NCBI GenBank assembly: GCA_019694435.1
Contig: JAIBBZ010000021.1
Coordinates: 39,110 to 103,109 of the forward strand
DNA length: 64,000 nt
Direction: 5' to 3'
Origin: Pirellulales bacterium
GTDB taxonomy: Bacteria > Planctomycetota > Planctomycetia > Pirellulales > JAEUIK01
Below, piece after piece: positions 45,953-55,126 of this stretch. Position numbers and translations under genes: made by a program. Position 1 is the stretch's first letter. Each line of letters begins with the position of its first letter. Under the pieces are notes generated by a model. It had not been told where the DNA came from. It saw nothing but the letters and a program-made list of their open reading frames with translations, and did no database searches.

Positions 45953-47380
45953 ATGAGACGTATTGTCCTGGCGCTGGCCGTGGTGCTGCTGGGGTGGCCG
46001 ATCGGCGCCGGCCGAGGCGAAGATTGGCCGCAGTTCCGTGGCCTCAACGGCTGTGCACGCAGTACGAGTTCGGCGCCGCTGCCGGACGAGGTCGGGCCCG
46101 AGAAAAACGTCGCCTGGAAAATCGAACTGCCGCCGGGCATCTCGTCGCCGATCGTTTCGGGCCAGCAGATCTTTCTGACCACCGAGCGCGACGAGCGATT
46201 GTTTACGGTGGCCCTGGATCGCGCCACGGGCCGGATGCTGTGGGAGGCCGAAGCGCCGCACCAGGGCCTGGAGAAGGTCCACACGATTGGCAGCCATGCC
46301 CAGTCGACGCCGACGGCCGATGGCGACGTCGTGGCATCGTTCTTCGGGTCGTGCGGACTGTTCGTCTACGACCTCGGAGGGAAGCTGCTGTGGAAGTTGC
46401 CCATGGGGCCCTTCAAGAACGATTTCGGGGCCGGCAGCTCGCCGCTGCTGGTGGGCGAGCGGCTTATCCTGTGCCAGGATCACGACACCGACTCGTTCCT
46501 GATGGCCCTCGACAAGCGGACCGGCCAGATGTTGTGGCGCGTCGGTCGCGACGAATTTCCGCGCGGTTATGCCACCCCCGTCCTCTGGAACAACGACGGG
46601 CACACGCAGATCGTCGTGCCGGGCACGTTGCGGATCGTGGCGTACGACCTCGAAACGGGTGCCGAGGCGTGGACGATCACGGGCGTGGCACGGATCGTGA
46701 ACATGTCGCCCTCGGTTGGCCCAGACGGCACGCTTTTCATCCCGACCTGGTCGCCGGGTGCCGATCAGGAAGATCGGATTCACGTCGAGCCGTTCGAAGC
46801 AACGATCGCCGACGCCGATCGCAACGGCAATCAAGCGTTGGAACTCGACGAGGTGCCGGATGGTCCGCTCAAGCAGCGTTTCGATCAGATCGACCGCGAC
46901 AAGAGCGGCCAGATTACGCAGGTCGAATACGAGAGCATGCGGCGCGTGTTCGACGAGGCCAAGAACGTCATGGTGGCCGTGCGTCCCGGCGGTCACGGCG
47001 ATATCACCGACACGCACGTCACCTGGCGCTACGACCGGATGTTGCCTTATGTGCCGTCGCCCGTGCTGGTCGACGGATATCTTTTCATGGTCAAGAACGG
47101 CGGCATCGTCTCGTGTCTCGACGCGGCCACGGGCAAGCCGGCCAAGCAAGGCCGGGTCTCGGGCACGGCAAACTATTATGCCTCGCCGGTTTCGGGCGAC
47201 GGCAAGGTGTACCTGTTCAGCGAGCGCGGCGAGGCGACCGTGCTGGCGGCCGTGCCCAAATGGCGCGAGCTCAGTACCGCGCAGCTGGGCGAGTCGATCA
47301 TGGCTACGCCGGCGATCGCCGACGGCCGGTTGTACGTGCGCACCGCGGGGCACCTGTACTGCTTTGCGCGACCCGAATAG
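45953..47380 (+). CDS. Exported PQQ-type beta-propeller with inserted EF-hand pair
   Basis: The 475-residue protein has a signal peptide (IVLALAVVLLGWPIGAG) and PQQ/Trp-docking repeats (LYALDRATG-like: VALDRATGRMLWE, MALDKRTGQMLWR, AYDLETGAEAWT). Two EF-hand calcium loops lie in the middle: DADRNGNQALEL and DRDKSGQITQVE (about residues 287-330). It starts with EDWPQFRG, common in planctomycetal PQQ-like proteins. It is probably periplasmic; a quinoprotein activity is unproven because the catalytic residues of PQQ dehydrogenases are not seen. It diverges from the SMP-30 gene. Confidence 0.92.
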   Translation: MRRIVLALAVVLLGWPIGAGRGEDWPQFRGLNGCARSTSSAPLPDEVGPEKNVAWKIELPPGISSPIVSGQQIFLTTERDERLFTVALDRATGRMLWEAEAPHQGLEKVHTIGSHAQSTPTADGDVVASFFGSCGLFVYDLGGKLLWKLPMGPFKNDFGAGSSPLLVGERLILCQDHDTDSFLMALDKRTGQMLWRVGRDEFPRGYATPVLWNNDGHTQIVVPGTLRIVAYDLETGAEAWTITGVARIVNMSPSVGPDGTLFIPTWSPGADQEDRIHVEPFEATIADADRNGNQALELDEVPDGPLKQRFDQIDRDKSGQITQVEYESMRRVFDEAKNVMVAVRPGGHGDITDTHVTWRYDRMLPYVPSPVLVDGYLFMVKNGGIVSCLDAATGKPAKQGRVSGTANYYASPVSGDGKVYLFSERGEATVLAAVPKWRELSTAQLGESIMATPAIADGRLYVRTAGHLYCFARPE

Positions 47381-47548
47381 CTCGTCGCGCCGGGCGTAGC
47401 GCCGGTTCCCAACCGCTTCGATCGGCGCGAGTCGAGTCGCGAGCGGGGGCGCCGTCGCCCGGCTGAAACAAGCCGACGTCGAACCGGCGAATCCGCCGCA
47501 AGGTTCTGTGCGCCGATGCTGCTTCGACGGCCGCCGCGGCTCGCCGCA

Positions 47549-48352
47549 TCATTTGCCGCGAAAGTTGGCCGGTCGTTTTTCGAAAAAGGCCGCAATGGCC
47601 TCGGCCAGGTCTTCGCTGGTGATGAGCTGGCTTTGGGCCATGCGCTCCAGGGCCATTTGCGAAAGCCGATCGAGACCGGAGCCTTGATCGACGATCGTCT
47701 TGGCCAGGCCGACGGCCAACGGGGCGTTCTTCATGATCTGCTCGGCAAGCTCCGTGGCGGCCGCCAGCAATTGTGGAGCGGGCACGACGCGGTTGACCAG
47801 GCCCCAACTGAGCGCCTCTTGGGCGTCGATGGCGCGGGCCGTCAGGAGCATATCCTTGGCGCGTCCAGGGCCCACCAGGCGCGACAGGCGCGTCGTGCCG
47901 CCGACGTCGGCCACGAGGCCCATACGCGACTCGGGAATGCTCAAGCGGCAATCGTCCGCGGCCACGCGGAGATCGAAACACAGGGCCAGTTCGAGCCCCA
48001 TGCCGATCACCTGGCCATTGAGCGCGCCGATCACGGGCACTTCGGTGGCCTCGATGTCGTTCAAGGCATGCTGCAAGTCGGCGGCCAGGCGTCGCAGCCA
48101 CCGCGCGGGGTTCACGTCGCCCGCTTCACCGCGCATCTGGCCGAGGCTCAGCACGTCGATGCCGGCCGAAAAGATCGGACCCTCGGCATGGACGATCACG
48201 GCGCGCACGTCGCTGCGCGCGTCGGCCTGGCGTACGGCGGCGGCCAGGTCTCGAGTCATGTCGGCGGTCAGGGCGTTGCGCTTTTCCGCACGGCTCAACG
48301 CCACGTAGAGAATCTGTTTTTCGACCCGGGTCGTGACGTGCGTACCGCTCAC
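47549..48352 (-). CDS. Enoyl-CoA hydratase/isomerase (crotonase) family
   Basis: The 267-residue protein has the crotonase fold: oxyanion-hole blocks AEGPIFSAGIDVLSL and LNGQVIGMGLELALCFDL, plus SRMGLVADVGGTTRL where one of the two catalytic Glu positions would be. The usual two-Glu pattern of hydratases is not fully kept, so it may be an isomerase-type member. The start is a GTG at 48352 that overlaps the stop of the Ldh_2 gene (GTGA), so the two are coupled. A longer frame runs into that gene and is not used. Confidence 0.92.
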   Translation of the reverse strand: MSGTHVTTRVEKQILYVALSRAEKRNALTADMTRDLAAAVRQADARSDVRAVIVHAEGPIFSAGIDVLSLGQMRGEAGDVNPARWLRRLAADLQHALNDIEATEVPVIGALNGQVIGMGLELALCFDLRVAADDCRLSIPESRMGLVADVGGTTRLSRLVGPGRAKDMLLTARAIDAQEALSWGLVNRVVPAPQLLAAATELAEQIMKNAPLAVGLAKTIVDQGSGLDRLSQMALERMAQSQLITSEDLAEAIAAFFEKRPANFRGK

Positions 48353-49416
48353 GAGGATTCCTTTGCGAGAAGGGGTGGTTCGATGCCGTGCTGGGCAGCT
48401 AGCTCGAGCAGGCCCTGCCAGGTCTTGTCCGCCAGCGGGATGCCGTACTCCAAACGCTGCTGCCTGATCGCCGCGCTGCGCTCGCCGGGTAGGTCGACGT
48501 GCTCGACCCCAAGGCGCAACGGGGGCTCGTTGATCCAGGAGGCCAGGCGCTCGCTCTCGGCGGCCAGATGTTCCAACATCCCCCAGCGCGCCGGGTCCCA
48601 GACCGTGACGAGCACGTTGTTGCAGTCGACCTCTCCGGCGGGGGCGGGCGGACAAAACCCGCCCGACATTCCGGCCGCCAGCAGATCGACCATCAGCCCC
48701 AGACCGAAACCTTTGTACGCGGCGACCCCGCCCAGGGGAAGCAGCGTACCTGGCGGGTCGGCAAGCAGCACGTGTGGATCGGTCGCCGGATGGCCCTGCG
48801 CGTCTTGAATCCAGCCCTCCGGACAGCGCTGCCCCTCGTCGCGCCGGACGAGGATCTTGCCGTGGGCCACGACGCTCGTGGAGCTGTCAAAGACCACCGT
48901 GCGCGCGACGCCCGGAATGCCAAACGCCAGTGGGTTCGTGCTGATGCGCGGCCTCAGGCCACCGGGCGGCGCGACGTTGCGGCACACGCCATTGTCGTTG
49001 ACCGCGATGAGCGAGACGAGACCATGCCGTGCGAACCAGTCGCAATAGTATCCCAATCGGCCGATGTGACCGCAGCGCCGCAGCGATCCGCTGCTGACCC
49101 CGGCTTGGCGCGCCATGGCCGCGAGCCGTTCGTTGAGCCGCTGCATCTGCACCGGCCCGAAGCCGAGTTGCCCGTCGACGTGCAGGACGGCCGGCGTGGC
49201 GGTGAGGACTTGCAAATCGGCACCGGGCACCAGCTCGCCGATGGCAACCTGTTGGGCGTATCCACGCAGGCGGATGACGCCATGCGAATCGTGCCCGCAG
49301 AGATTGGCATCGACAAGATGTTCGGCGACGAGGCCGGCTTCGTCAGGACCGAGTCCCAGGGCGGCCAGCAGCTCGGCTGCGAAAACACGGAGAGGCGTAA
49401 CTTGAATCTGCGGCAT
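48349..49416 (-). CDS. Malate/L-lactate dehydrogenase-like (Ldh_2 family) oxidoreductase
   Basis: This 355-residue NAD(P)-dependent enzyme belongs to the Ldh_2 (YlbC/YbiC) family, which reduces 2-oxo-acids such as malate, sulfolactate or ureidoglycolate. Characteristic blocks are HDSHGVIRLRGY near residue 45, with the catalytic His, and PLAFGIPGVARTVVFDSSTS, followed by VAAYKGFGLGLMVDLLA. It is coupled by a four-base overlap to the crotonase gene. The substrate is not predictable. Confidence 0.93.
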   Translation of the reverse strand: MPQIQVTPLRVFAAELLAALGLGPDEAGLVAEHLVDANLCGHDSHGVIRLRGYAQQVAIGELVPGADLQVLTATPAVLHVDGQLGFGPVQMQRLNERLAAMARQAGVSSGSLRRCGHIGRLGYYCDWFARHGLVSLIAVNDNGVCRNVAPPGGLRPRISTNPLAFGIPGVARTVVFDSSTSVVAHGKILVRRDEGQRCPEGWIQDAQGHPATDPHVLLADPPGTLLPLGGVAAYKGFGLGLMVDLLAAGMSGGFCPPAPAGEVDCNNVLVTVWDPARWGMLEHLAAESERLASWINEPPLRLGVEHVDLPGERSAAIRQQRLEYGIPLADKTWQGLLELAAQHGIEPPLLAKESS

Positions 49417-49452
49417 GGGGTCGCCAGCAAGGTTGGATTGGAGCGGCGCGCG

Positions 49453-50346
49453 TCAGCCAATGTGCGCCTGGATGAAACGCCCGACGGCAGCCACGGCGGC
49501 TTGGGCCTCGGGCAACACCGAGGCGAAAAAGTGCCAGACGTGGATCATCTCGGGAAAGATTTCCAGCGTGACCTCGGTACCTGCCGCCCGAGCCCGTTCG
49601 GCGAGTCGAGTCGAGTCGTCGAGCAAGATTTCTGCGGACCCCACGTGGATCAACAGCGGCGGCAGGCCGGACAAGTCGCCCAACAGCGGCGATGCCGCCG
49701 GATCGTCGGCCGGATGGCCGGCGAGGTACAGATCGGCCATCCGCTGCAGCGCTGCGCGCGACAGCATGGGATCTCGATCGCCGACCGACGTGTAGGACTC
49801 GGCCGACTGCGTCAAATCGGTCCAGGGGGAGATCAGCACGCAGGCCGCGGGAAGCGCGACGTCTTCGTCGCGCAGCCGCTGGACGAGCCGCAGGGCCAAG
49901 GCACCTCCGGCGCTGTCTCCGCCGACGACGATCTGCCGGCCCTGAATGCCCTCGGCGAGCAGACCGCGATAGGCGGCCAGGGCGTCGTCGTGCGCCGCAG
50001 GGAACGGATGTTCGGGCGCCAGGCGGTAGTCGACCGCCACGGCCGTCGTGGCCGAGGCCCGGGCCAATTGGCTGATCAATTCGCGATGAGTGATCGGAGA
50101 GCCCAAGACGAACCCGCCGCCGTGCAGATAGAACAACACGCGGTCGGCCCGCGACTCGGGCAGGTGAAACCAGCCGACCGGCACTGGGCCGAGAGTGCCG
50201 TGGTCGAGGCGCAGGTCTTCCGGCGGAGAGGCCAGTGAAGAGCTGCGGACGAAATCGCGACGTAGCCGTTCGATCGGCGCTTGGTGATAGTCGGCCGGCC
50301 GGGCGCGAACGAACTGCAGCACGAAATTGAATTGCGGACTTGGCAC
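49453..50346 (-). CDS. Alpha/beta hydrolase of the hormone-sensitive-lipase family
   Basis: The 297-residue esterase has the HSL oxyanion motif HGGGFVLGSP, nucleophile Ser in VVGGDSAGGALAL, acid Asp near EILLDDSTR and catalytic His in FPEMIHVWHFF. It would hydrolyse short-chain esters in the cytoplasm. The likely start is a GTG at 50346. It lies between the ABC-F gene and the Ldh_2/crotonase pair on the same strand, suggesting a run of metabolic genes. Confidence 0.94.
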   Translation of the reverse strand: MPSPQFNFVLQFVRARPADYHQAPIERLRRDFVRSSSLASPPEDLRLDHGTLGPVPVGWFHLPESRADRVLFYLHGGGFVLGSPITHRELISQLARASATTAVAVDYRLAPEHPFPAAHDDALAAYRGLLAEGIQGRQIVVGGDSAGGALALRLVQRLRDEDVALPAACVLISPWTDLTQSAESYTSVGDRDPMLSRAALQRMADLYLAGHPADDPAASPLLGDLSGLPPLLIHVGSAEILLDDSTRLAERARAAGTEVTLEIFPEMIHVWHFFASVLPEAQAAVAAVGRFIQAHIG

Positions 50347-50359
50347 GGGCAGGTACCGG

Positions 50360-52258
50360 CTACGAGTTCAGCTCGACGGCCTCTTCCCAGTGGGCGTAGA
50401 GCAGCGGCAGGGCCGCTTGCTGTTCGAGAAGTTCGGCATTCAGTTCCCGCACCTTGGCTCCCTGGCGCAGCGTGTCGGGATCGGCCAGCGCATCGTGAAT
50501 GGCCTGGATACGGCCTTCGCGCTGGGCAATCTCGGCCTCAATCTCGGCCACCTTGCGATAAGGAAACTGCCGCTTTTTGCCAGGTGGCCTGGCCGCCCGC
50601 GTTTCGGTCTTGGGTTTGGCCGGGGCGGCTCGCCGCGGCTCGTCGTCGCTCGCGTGGGCCGCCAACTGGCTGAGGTGCAGATAGGTGTCGTAGTTGCCTT
50701 CGATCACCCGGACGCGTCCCCCTTCGACCGCCAGGATATGGTCGGCCACCCGGTTGAGAAAGTAGCGGTCGTGGCTGACGAACAGCACGGTGCCGTCGAA
50801 GCTGAGCAACGAACGCTCCAGCGCATCGCAGGCCCAAAGGTCGAGATGGTTGGTCGGCTCATCGAGGACCAGCAGGTTAACGTCGCTGGCGGCCAGGCGG
50901 GCCAGCGCCGCGCGGCTGCGCTCACCACCGCTGAGGCTGCTCACTCGTTTGAAGACGGCGTCGCCGACCAGGCCGAATCGGGCCAGAATGTCGCGGCGTT
51001 GCTGTAAGTTGAATTCCTTGCGCGGCGGCCGCACGGCCTCGACCACCTCGGTGTTCGGATCGAGCGTCGAGAGCAATTGATCGTAGTAGCCGATCGCCAC
51101 GCCGGTGCCGAGGATCGCACGCCCCGCGTCGCAGGGCTCGGTGCCCAGCAGGCAGCGCAGTAGCGTCGTCTTGCCCGAGCCGTTCGGTCCGAGAATACCC
51201 CAACGCTGGCTGCGGAGGATGTCGAACGACACGTCGTTAAACAACGGGCGGCTGAATGCCTTGCTGAGATGTTCGGCACGAATCACGATGTCACCGCAGC
51301 GGGCCGCGGGAGGAAAGTTCATCACTGGCGCGGCGATTTCGCGCGGTGGGTCGACCCGTTCGACGCGCTCGAGCTTTTTCTTGCGGTCTTCGGCCTGCGC
51401 GTGCTTCTGGCCATAGTGATTGCGGCGGATGAAATCTTCGGTCTTGGCGATGTATTCCTGCTGCTTCTCAAACGTCCGCCGGGCCACCTTCAGCCGCTCC
51501 TCCTTGAGCTGCCAGTAGGCGGAAAAATTGCCGGGGTATGCGTCGACGGTCCCCTGGAACAACTCGAAGGTGCGGTTTGTTACTCGGTCGAGGAAGTAGC
51601 GATCGTGGCTGACCACGAGCAACGTCCGGTCGCTGTTGGCGAGAAAATCTTCGAGCCACCGCGTGGCTTCGAGATCGAGGTGATTCGACGGCTCGTCGAG
51701 CAGCATCAATTCGGGATCGTCGAGCAGCAGCTTGGCCAGCAGCAGCCGGTTCTTTTGTCCGCCGCTGAGCGTTGGCACTTGCTGCTCAAAGGTGCTGGAC
51801 TGCAGTCCCAGGCCGTTCAAGATACGCTCGATCTTGTGGTCGAGGTGGTAGGCGCCGTGCTGCTGCAGCTCGTGGTGCAAGCGATCGTAGCGCTCGGCGA
51901 GTCGCTTGTGCTCGGTCGCGTCGGGTGTGGCCGCGAGGGCTGCTGCGGCCTGTTCCGCCTCGCGCAGCCGGTCGTGCCACACGCCCAGGGCGCTGGCTGC
52001 TTCTTCCCAGACGGTACGGTGCTGGTCGAACGTGGCATGCTGTTCGAGCAGCCCGAGCCGGGCTGTACGGTGCACTTCGACCCGGCCGGCATCTGGTTCC
52101 AAGCGGCCTGCGACGATTGACAGCAGGGTCGTCTTGCCCGCACCGTTGGGGCCGACCAGCCCGATCCGCTCGCCGGGCCGGATTTCGAACGTGCAGCCCG
52201 CCAGGACCGTTTGGCTGCCGTAGTGCTTCGTCACGTCGGCAACATCGAGCAGGATCAT
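50360..52258 (-). CDS. ABC-F family ATPase (ribosome-associated, Uup/EttA-like)
   Basis: The 632-residue protein has two ABC domains in one chain and no membrane segments. Domain 1 has Walker A GPNGAGKTT, signature LSGGQKNRLLL and LMLLDEPSNHLDLEA. Domain 2 has GPNGSGKTT, LSGGERSRAAL and LLVLDEPTNHLDL. The P-site tRNA interaction motif region lies between them, and a short C-terminal coiled coil (about 560-630) resembles Uup. Family members act on ribosomes in translation control or antibiotic protection. ATG 52258 is a normal start. Confidence 0.95.
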   Translation of the reverse strand: MILLDVADVTKHYGSQTVLAGCTFEIRPGERIGLVGPNGAGKTTLLSIVAGRLEPDAGRVEVHRTARLGLLEQHATFDQHRTVWEEAASALGVWHDRLREAEQAAAALAATPDATEHKRLAERYDRLHHELQQHGAYHLDHKIERILNGLGLQSSTFEQQVPTLSGGQKNRLLLAKLLLDDPELMLLDEPSNHLDLEATRWLEDFLANSDRTLLVVSHDRYFLDRVTNRTFELFQGTVDAYPGNFSAYWQLKEERLKVARRTFEKQQEYIAKTEDFIRRNHYGQKHAQAEDRKKKLERVERVDPPREIAAPVMNFPPAARCGDIVIRAEHLSKAFSRPLFNDVSFDILRSQRWGILGPNGSGKTTLLRCLLGTEPCDAGRAILGTGVAIGYYDQLLSTLDPNTEVVEAVRPPRKEFNLQQRRDILARFGLVGDAVFKRVSSLSGGERSRAALARLAASDVNLLVLDEPTNHLDLWACDALERSLLSFDGTVLFVSHDRYFLNRVADHILAVEGGRVRVIEGNYDTYLHLSQLAAHASDDEPRRAAPAKPKTETRAARPPGKKRQFPYRKVAEIEAEIAQREGRIQAIHDALADPDTLRQGAKVRELNAELLEQQAALPLLYAHWEEAVELNS

Positions 52259-52368
52259 GGACGAATCGTGCGGACAGGGCGTAAGTAGCGGTCGAGACGA
52301 TGGCGAACAACCAGTGCCGCTAGCCTAGTAGAACGCAAAGCGGGTATTCAAGGCAGTCGACCGGCAAG

Positions 52369-53100
52369 CTAGTGCTTGATCTCGATCCGGTAGACCCCGG
52401 GATGGCCGGGAAAAGTCGCCGCGATGATCAGCTCGCGGAATTCCCGGTGGGCCACGGCGGCCGAGAGCGATTCCTGGCTTTCCCACACGGTGATACTGAC
52501 AAACGGGTACCAGGCGTCGTCGCCGACGCTGCGGTGCAGGCGCGCATCGAGAAACCCCGGCTGCTGTTTGAGCCAGCGAATGCGGCGATCCCACTGGTCC
52601 ATGAACTCTTGCTCGCGCCCCGGCGCGACGAGGTAGGGGTTGATCACGCTCAGTGGTGCTGATTCGGAGTCGGCACTCGCGCGTTGCCGGCGATAATCGG
52701 CATGGCCCAGCTGGTTCCCGAAGCCGAGACGGTCGTAATAATTTTGGACGGCGCGAATCCGCTGGCCGTCGGTTTCGATCAAGGCCACACCGGGCAGGTC
52801 GAGCGCGCGTCCCGTGGCCGGATAGTCGCCCAAGGGGCCGGTGTTCGTGCCGCACATGCGATAGTGCAGCACCACGCGATCGGCTCCGCAGGGTTCGAGC
52901 AGGCCGACGTCGAAGCGAATGTCGGGCAAGCCGCGACAGGTGAGCTTGGCGTTCTGGGCCACGGCGAGTCCGCCGACAATCGGGTCGCGCAGCGAGGGGT
53001 CCTGGTACGCGCCGTGCTCGCCGAACAGGGCCGACATGGCCGCCCAATCGCGCTGTGCCCAAGCGTCGAGATACCGGCGAACGATGGCGACACGATCCAT
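52369..53100 (-). CDS. SnoaL-like domain fused to an antibiotic-biosynthesis-monooxygenase (ABM) domain
   Basis: The 243-residue protein combines two small alpha+beta barrels. The N-terminal half is a SnoaL/NTF2-like domain (AIVRRYLDAWAQRDWAAM, DPSLRDPIVGG, PGVALIETDGQRIRA). The C-terminal half, from about residue 145, is an ABM-type ferredoxin-like domain (VAPGREQEFMDQWDRR, then FVSITVWESQESLSAA). Fusions of a SnoaL domain with an ABM domain are uncommon. The function is unknown; both folds often act on small aromatic or polyketide-like compounds. ATG 53100 was chosen because the longer frame is not conserved-looking. Confidence 0.85.
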   Translation of the reverse strand: MDRVAIVRRYLDAWAQRDWAAMSALFGEHGAYQDPSLRDPIVGGLAVAQNAKLTCRGLPDIRFDVGLLEPCGADRVVLHYRMCGTNTGPLGDYPATGRALDLPGVALIETDGQRIRAVQNYYDRLGFGNQLGHADYRRQRASADSESAPLSVINPYLVAPGREQEFMDQWDRRIRWLKQQPGFLDARLHRSVGDDAWYPFVSITVWESQESLSAAVAHREFRELIIAATFPGHPGVYRIEIKH

Positions 53101-53353
53101 GCGGGCGCTACCCCCCCAGGAACTGCGCGGCCCGCTGTTGCCCCCGGCCGCGCAACAAGCAAGACAGGGTCCCGGCAGAATCTTAGCCGAGCGATCGCGC
53201 GGCGACCATCCGCCTGAGCCGGCAGGTCCACGGCGATTGCACGCCGTTCGGCTGCGCTGCATTTCTGGGGATGGACGGCCGCGCGCCGTAAGCAGAATAT
53301 GGCACAATCGTCATCCCCGAACTTTCGCCGAACCATCCTTCCCGAGCAGCACG

Positions 53354-54040
53354 ATGAGCATTTTTCGGTTCTCGCTGATTGGAACCCTGGCGCTGGCCCT
53401 GTGTGTACCGTCGCTCCACGCGGCCGACAACGAGCTGACCGCGGCCGAACAGGCCGCCGGCTGGCAGCTCTTGTTCAATGGCCGCGACCATACCGGCTGG
53501 TCGTGCAACACCGGCAAACCGATCGCGACGCCGATCGAAGACGGCTGCTTGCTGCCCTTTCAATCGGGGGGCTACATCATCGCCTACGAAAAGCCCTTCG
53601 GCGATTTCATCCTGAAGTGCGACGTCAAGATGAGCGACGGCGAGTGCAACTCGGGAATCTTTTTTCGCGTCGGCAACCTGAAGAACCCGATCTATACGGG
53701 CCTCGAAGTGCAGGTCTATGCGAGCCGCGACCTGGGCTATCACGACTTCGGGTCGATTTACGATCTGGCCAAGCCCTGGCACATGAATTGGAAGGACGGC
53801 GACTGGAACACAGTCGAAGTCACGTGCAAGGGACCGCTGGTCGTGGCGTCGGTCAACGGCGACGTGGTCTCGATGATCGACTGCGACGACTTTGCCGAAC
53901 CCGGCAAACGGCCCGACGGATCGAAGCACAAGTTCATGAAAGCCATCAAGGACTTTCCGCGCTCCGGCTATCTCGGCTTTCAGGACCACGGCCACAAGGT
54001 CTGGTACAAGAACGTGAAGCTGTTGGAACTGCACGATTAA
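53354..54040 (+). CDS. DUF1080 (3-keto-disaccharide hydrolase domain) exported protein
   Basis: The 228-residue protein has a signal peptide (IGTLALALCVPSLHAAD) and a DUF1080 jelly-roll: WQLLFNGRDHTGWSC, then GDFILKCDVKMSDGECNSGIFF (quoted as CDVKMSDGECNSGIFF), and DFPRSGYLGFQDHG at the end. These planctomycetal proteins are related to concanavalin-like glycosidases and may degrade keto-disaccharides. The ATG at 53354 starts the signal peptide. It is convergent with the solute-binding protein gene. Confidence 0.92.
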   Translation: MSIFRFSLIGTLALALCVPSLHAADNELTAAEQAAGWQLLFNGRDHTGWSCNTGKPIATPIEDGCLLPFQSGGYIIAYEKPFGDFILKCDVKMSDGECNSGIFFRVGNLKNPIYTGLEVQVYASRDLGYHDFGSIYDLAKPWHMNWKDGDWNTVEVTCKGPLVVASVNGDVVSMIDCDDFAEPGKRPDGSKHKFMKAIKDFPRSGYLGFQDHGHKVWYKNVKLLELHD

Positions 54041-54052
54041 CCACAGTTGGCG

Positions 54053-55096
54053 TCAAGGGCCTGAGAATTCGGCCCGGAGAAAGCCGGCCGCCTGGTCCCA
54101 GGCTTGGGCCGCGGCTGCAAAGTCGATTTGCATTGCGCGGACGGAGCGCGGCGAGGCCACGCGCGGATTGGGCGCGACTTGCGGATTCAACGGAATCTGG
54201 GCGCTCGCTCCAGCGGCCAGCCGCGCTTCGACGGCCGGGCTGAGCACGTAGTCGATCAGCCGTTGTGCGGCCGCGCGATGTGGGGCGCCGCGCAGCAGGC
54301 ACACCGAGTTTGGCAAGAACAATGTGCCCAATTGGTCGGGGGCCTGGTCGGGATAGACGATTTCGACCGGCTGGCCTTGTTCGACCTCGATGATCGCGTC
54401 GTCCGTGTCGGTCAGGCCGAAATCGACCTGCCCGGAGGCGACGGCCTGGGCAACCTGCTTGTTGCCGGCCAGGATCTGCAGGCCGTTGGCGCGCAGGCGG
54501 CGAAAGAACCGTTCGGCAGAATCACGTCCCCAGGTGGCGAACAGGCAGGCCGCGTGCGTCGCCGTGGTGCCGAACAGCGGCTTGGCGATGGCGGCGCGGC
54601 CGCGCCAGCGAACGTCGGTCAAAGCCAGGATCGAATTGGGCCCCGCGCCGCGCTGGACCAGCTCGCGACGAACCAGGAGCACGCGCGCCCGTGCGGCAAA
54701 ACCATGCCAACGCCCCGTCGGGTCGCGAAACGCAGCCGGGTATTGCTCGGCGCCCGGCGGCCGATAGACGTCGAGCAATCCGTGTTCTTGCAGGCGCAGC
54801 GTGTGCAGGATTTCGTTGTTCCAGAATACGTCGCAGCGCGGACGCGCGGCCTCGCTGATCAGGGCCTGGACGAGCCCCACCGTCTTGGTCGACTCGACGT
54901 CGTACTTCGCGGCGACCGGGATGCCGGTTTGGCGGGTGAATTCGTCGAAAACCGGCGCCGAAAACTCGCGGTCGAGCGCGCAGTAGACCACGACCGCTTC
55001 GCCCGAGCCCGCCGGGGCGACAAGCAGGAGCCAACGCGCGGCCAAGCCCAGGCCGATGAGTAACAGCGTCAGCACCAACCAACGTGAAATCTGCAT
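54053..55096 (-). CDS. Extracellular solute-binding protein (iron-type, SBP_bac_1/11 group)
   Basis: This 347-residue exported protein has a signal peptide or anchor (LVLTLLLIGLGLAARWLLL) and the binding fold of iron(III)-type solute-binding proteins: VYCALDREFSAPVFDEFTRQ, GIPVAAKYDVESTKTVGLV, RCDVFWNNE. Such proteins deliver a ligand to an ABC importer, but no permease or ATPase partner is next to it. It is the last gene of a minus-strand run with the FHA-cyclase (30 bases upstream) and sensor kinase, so it may feed a ligand signal to the kinase. The ligand is unknown. Confidence 0.88.
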   Translation of the reverse strand: MQISRWLVLTLLLIGLGLAARWLLLVAPAGSGEAVVVYCALDREFSAPVFDEFTRQTGIPVAAKYDVESTKTVGLVQALISEAARPRCDVFWNNEILHTLRLQEHGLLDVYRPPGAEQYPAAFRDPTGRWHGFAARARVLLVRRELVQRGAGPNSILALTDVRWRGRAAIAKPLFGTTATHAACLFATWGRDSAERFFRRLRANGLQILAGNKQVAQAVASGQVDFGLTDTDDAIIEVEQGQPVEIVYPDQAPDQLGTLFLPNSVCLLRGAPHRAAAQRLIDYVLSPAVEARLAAGASAQIPLNPQVAPNPRVASPRSVRAMQIDFAAAAQAWDQAAGFLRAEFSGP

Positions 55097-55126
55097 AGGC
55101 AGGGCTCGCCAATCAACCGCGCGTCG

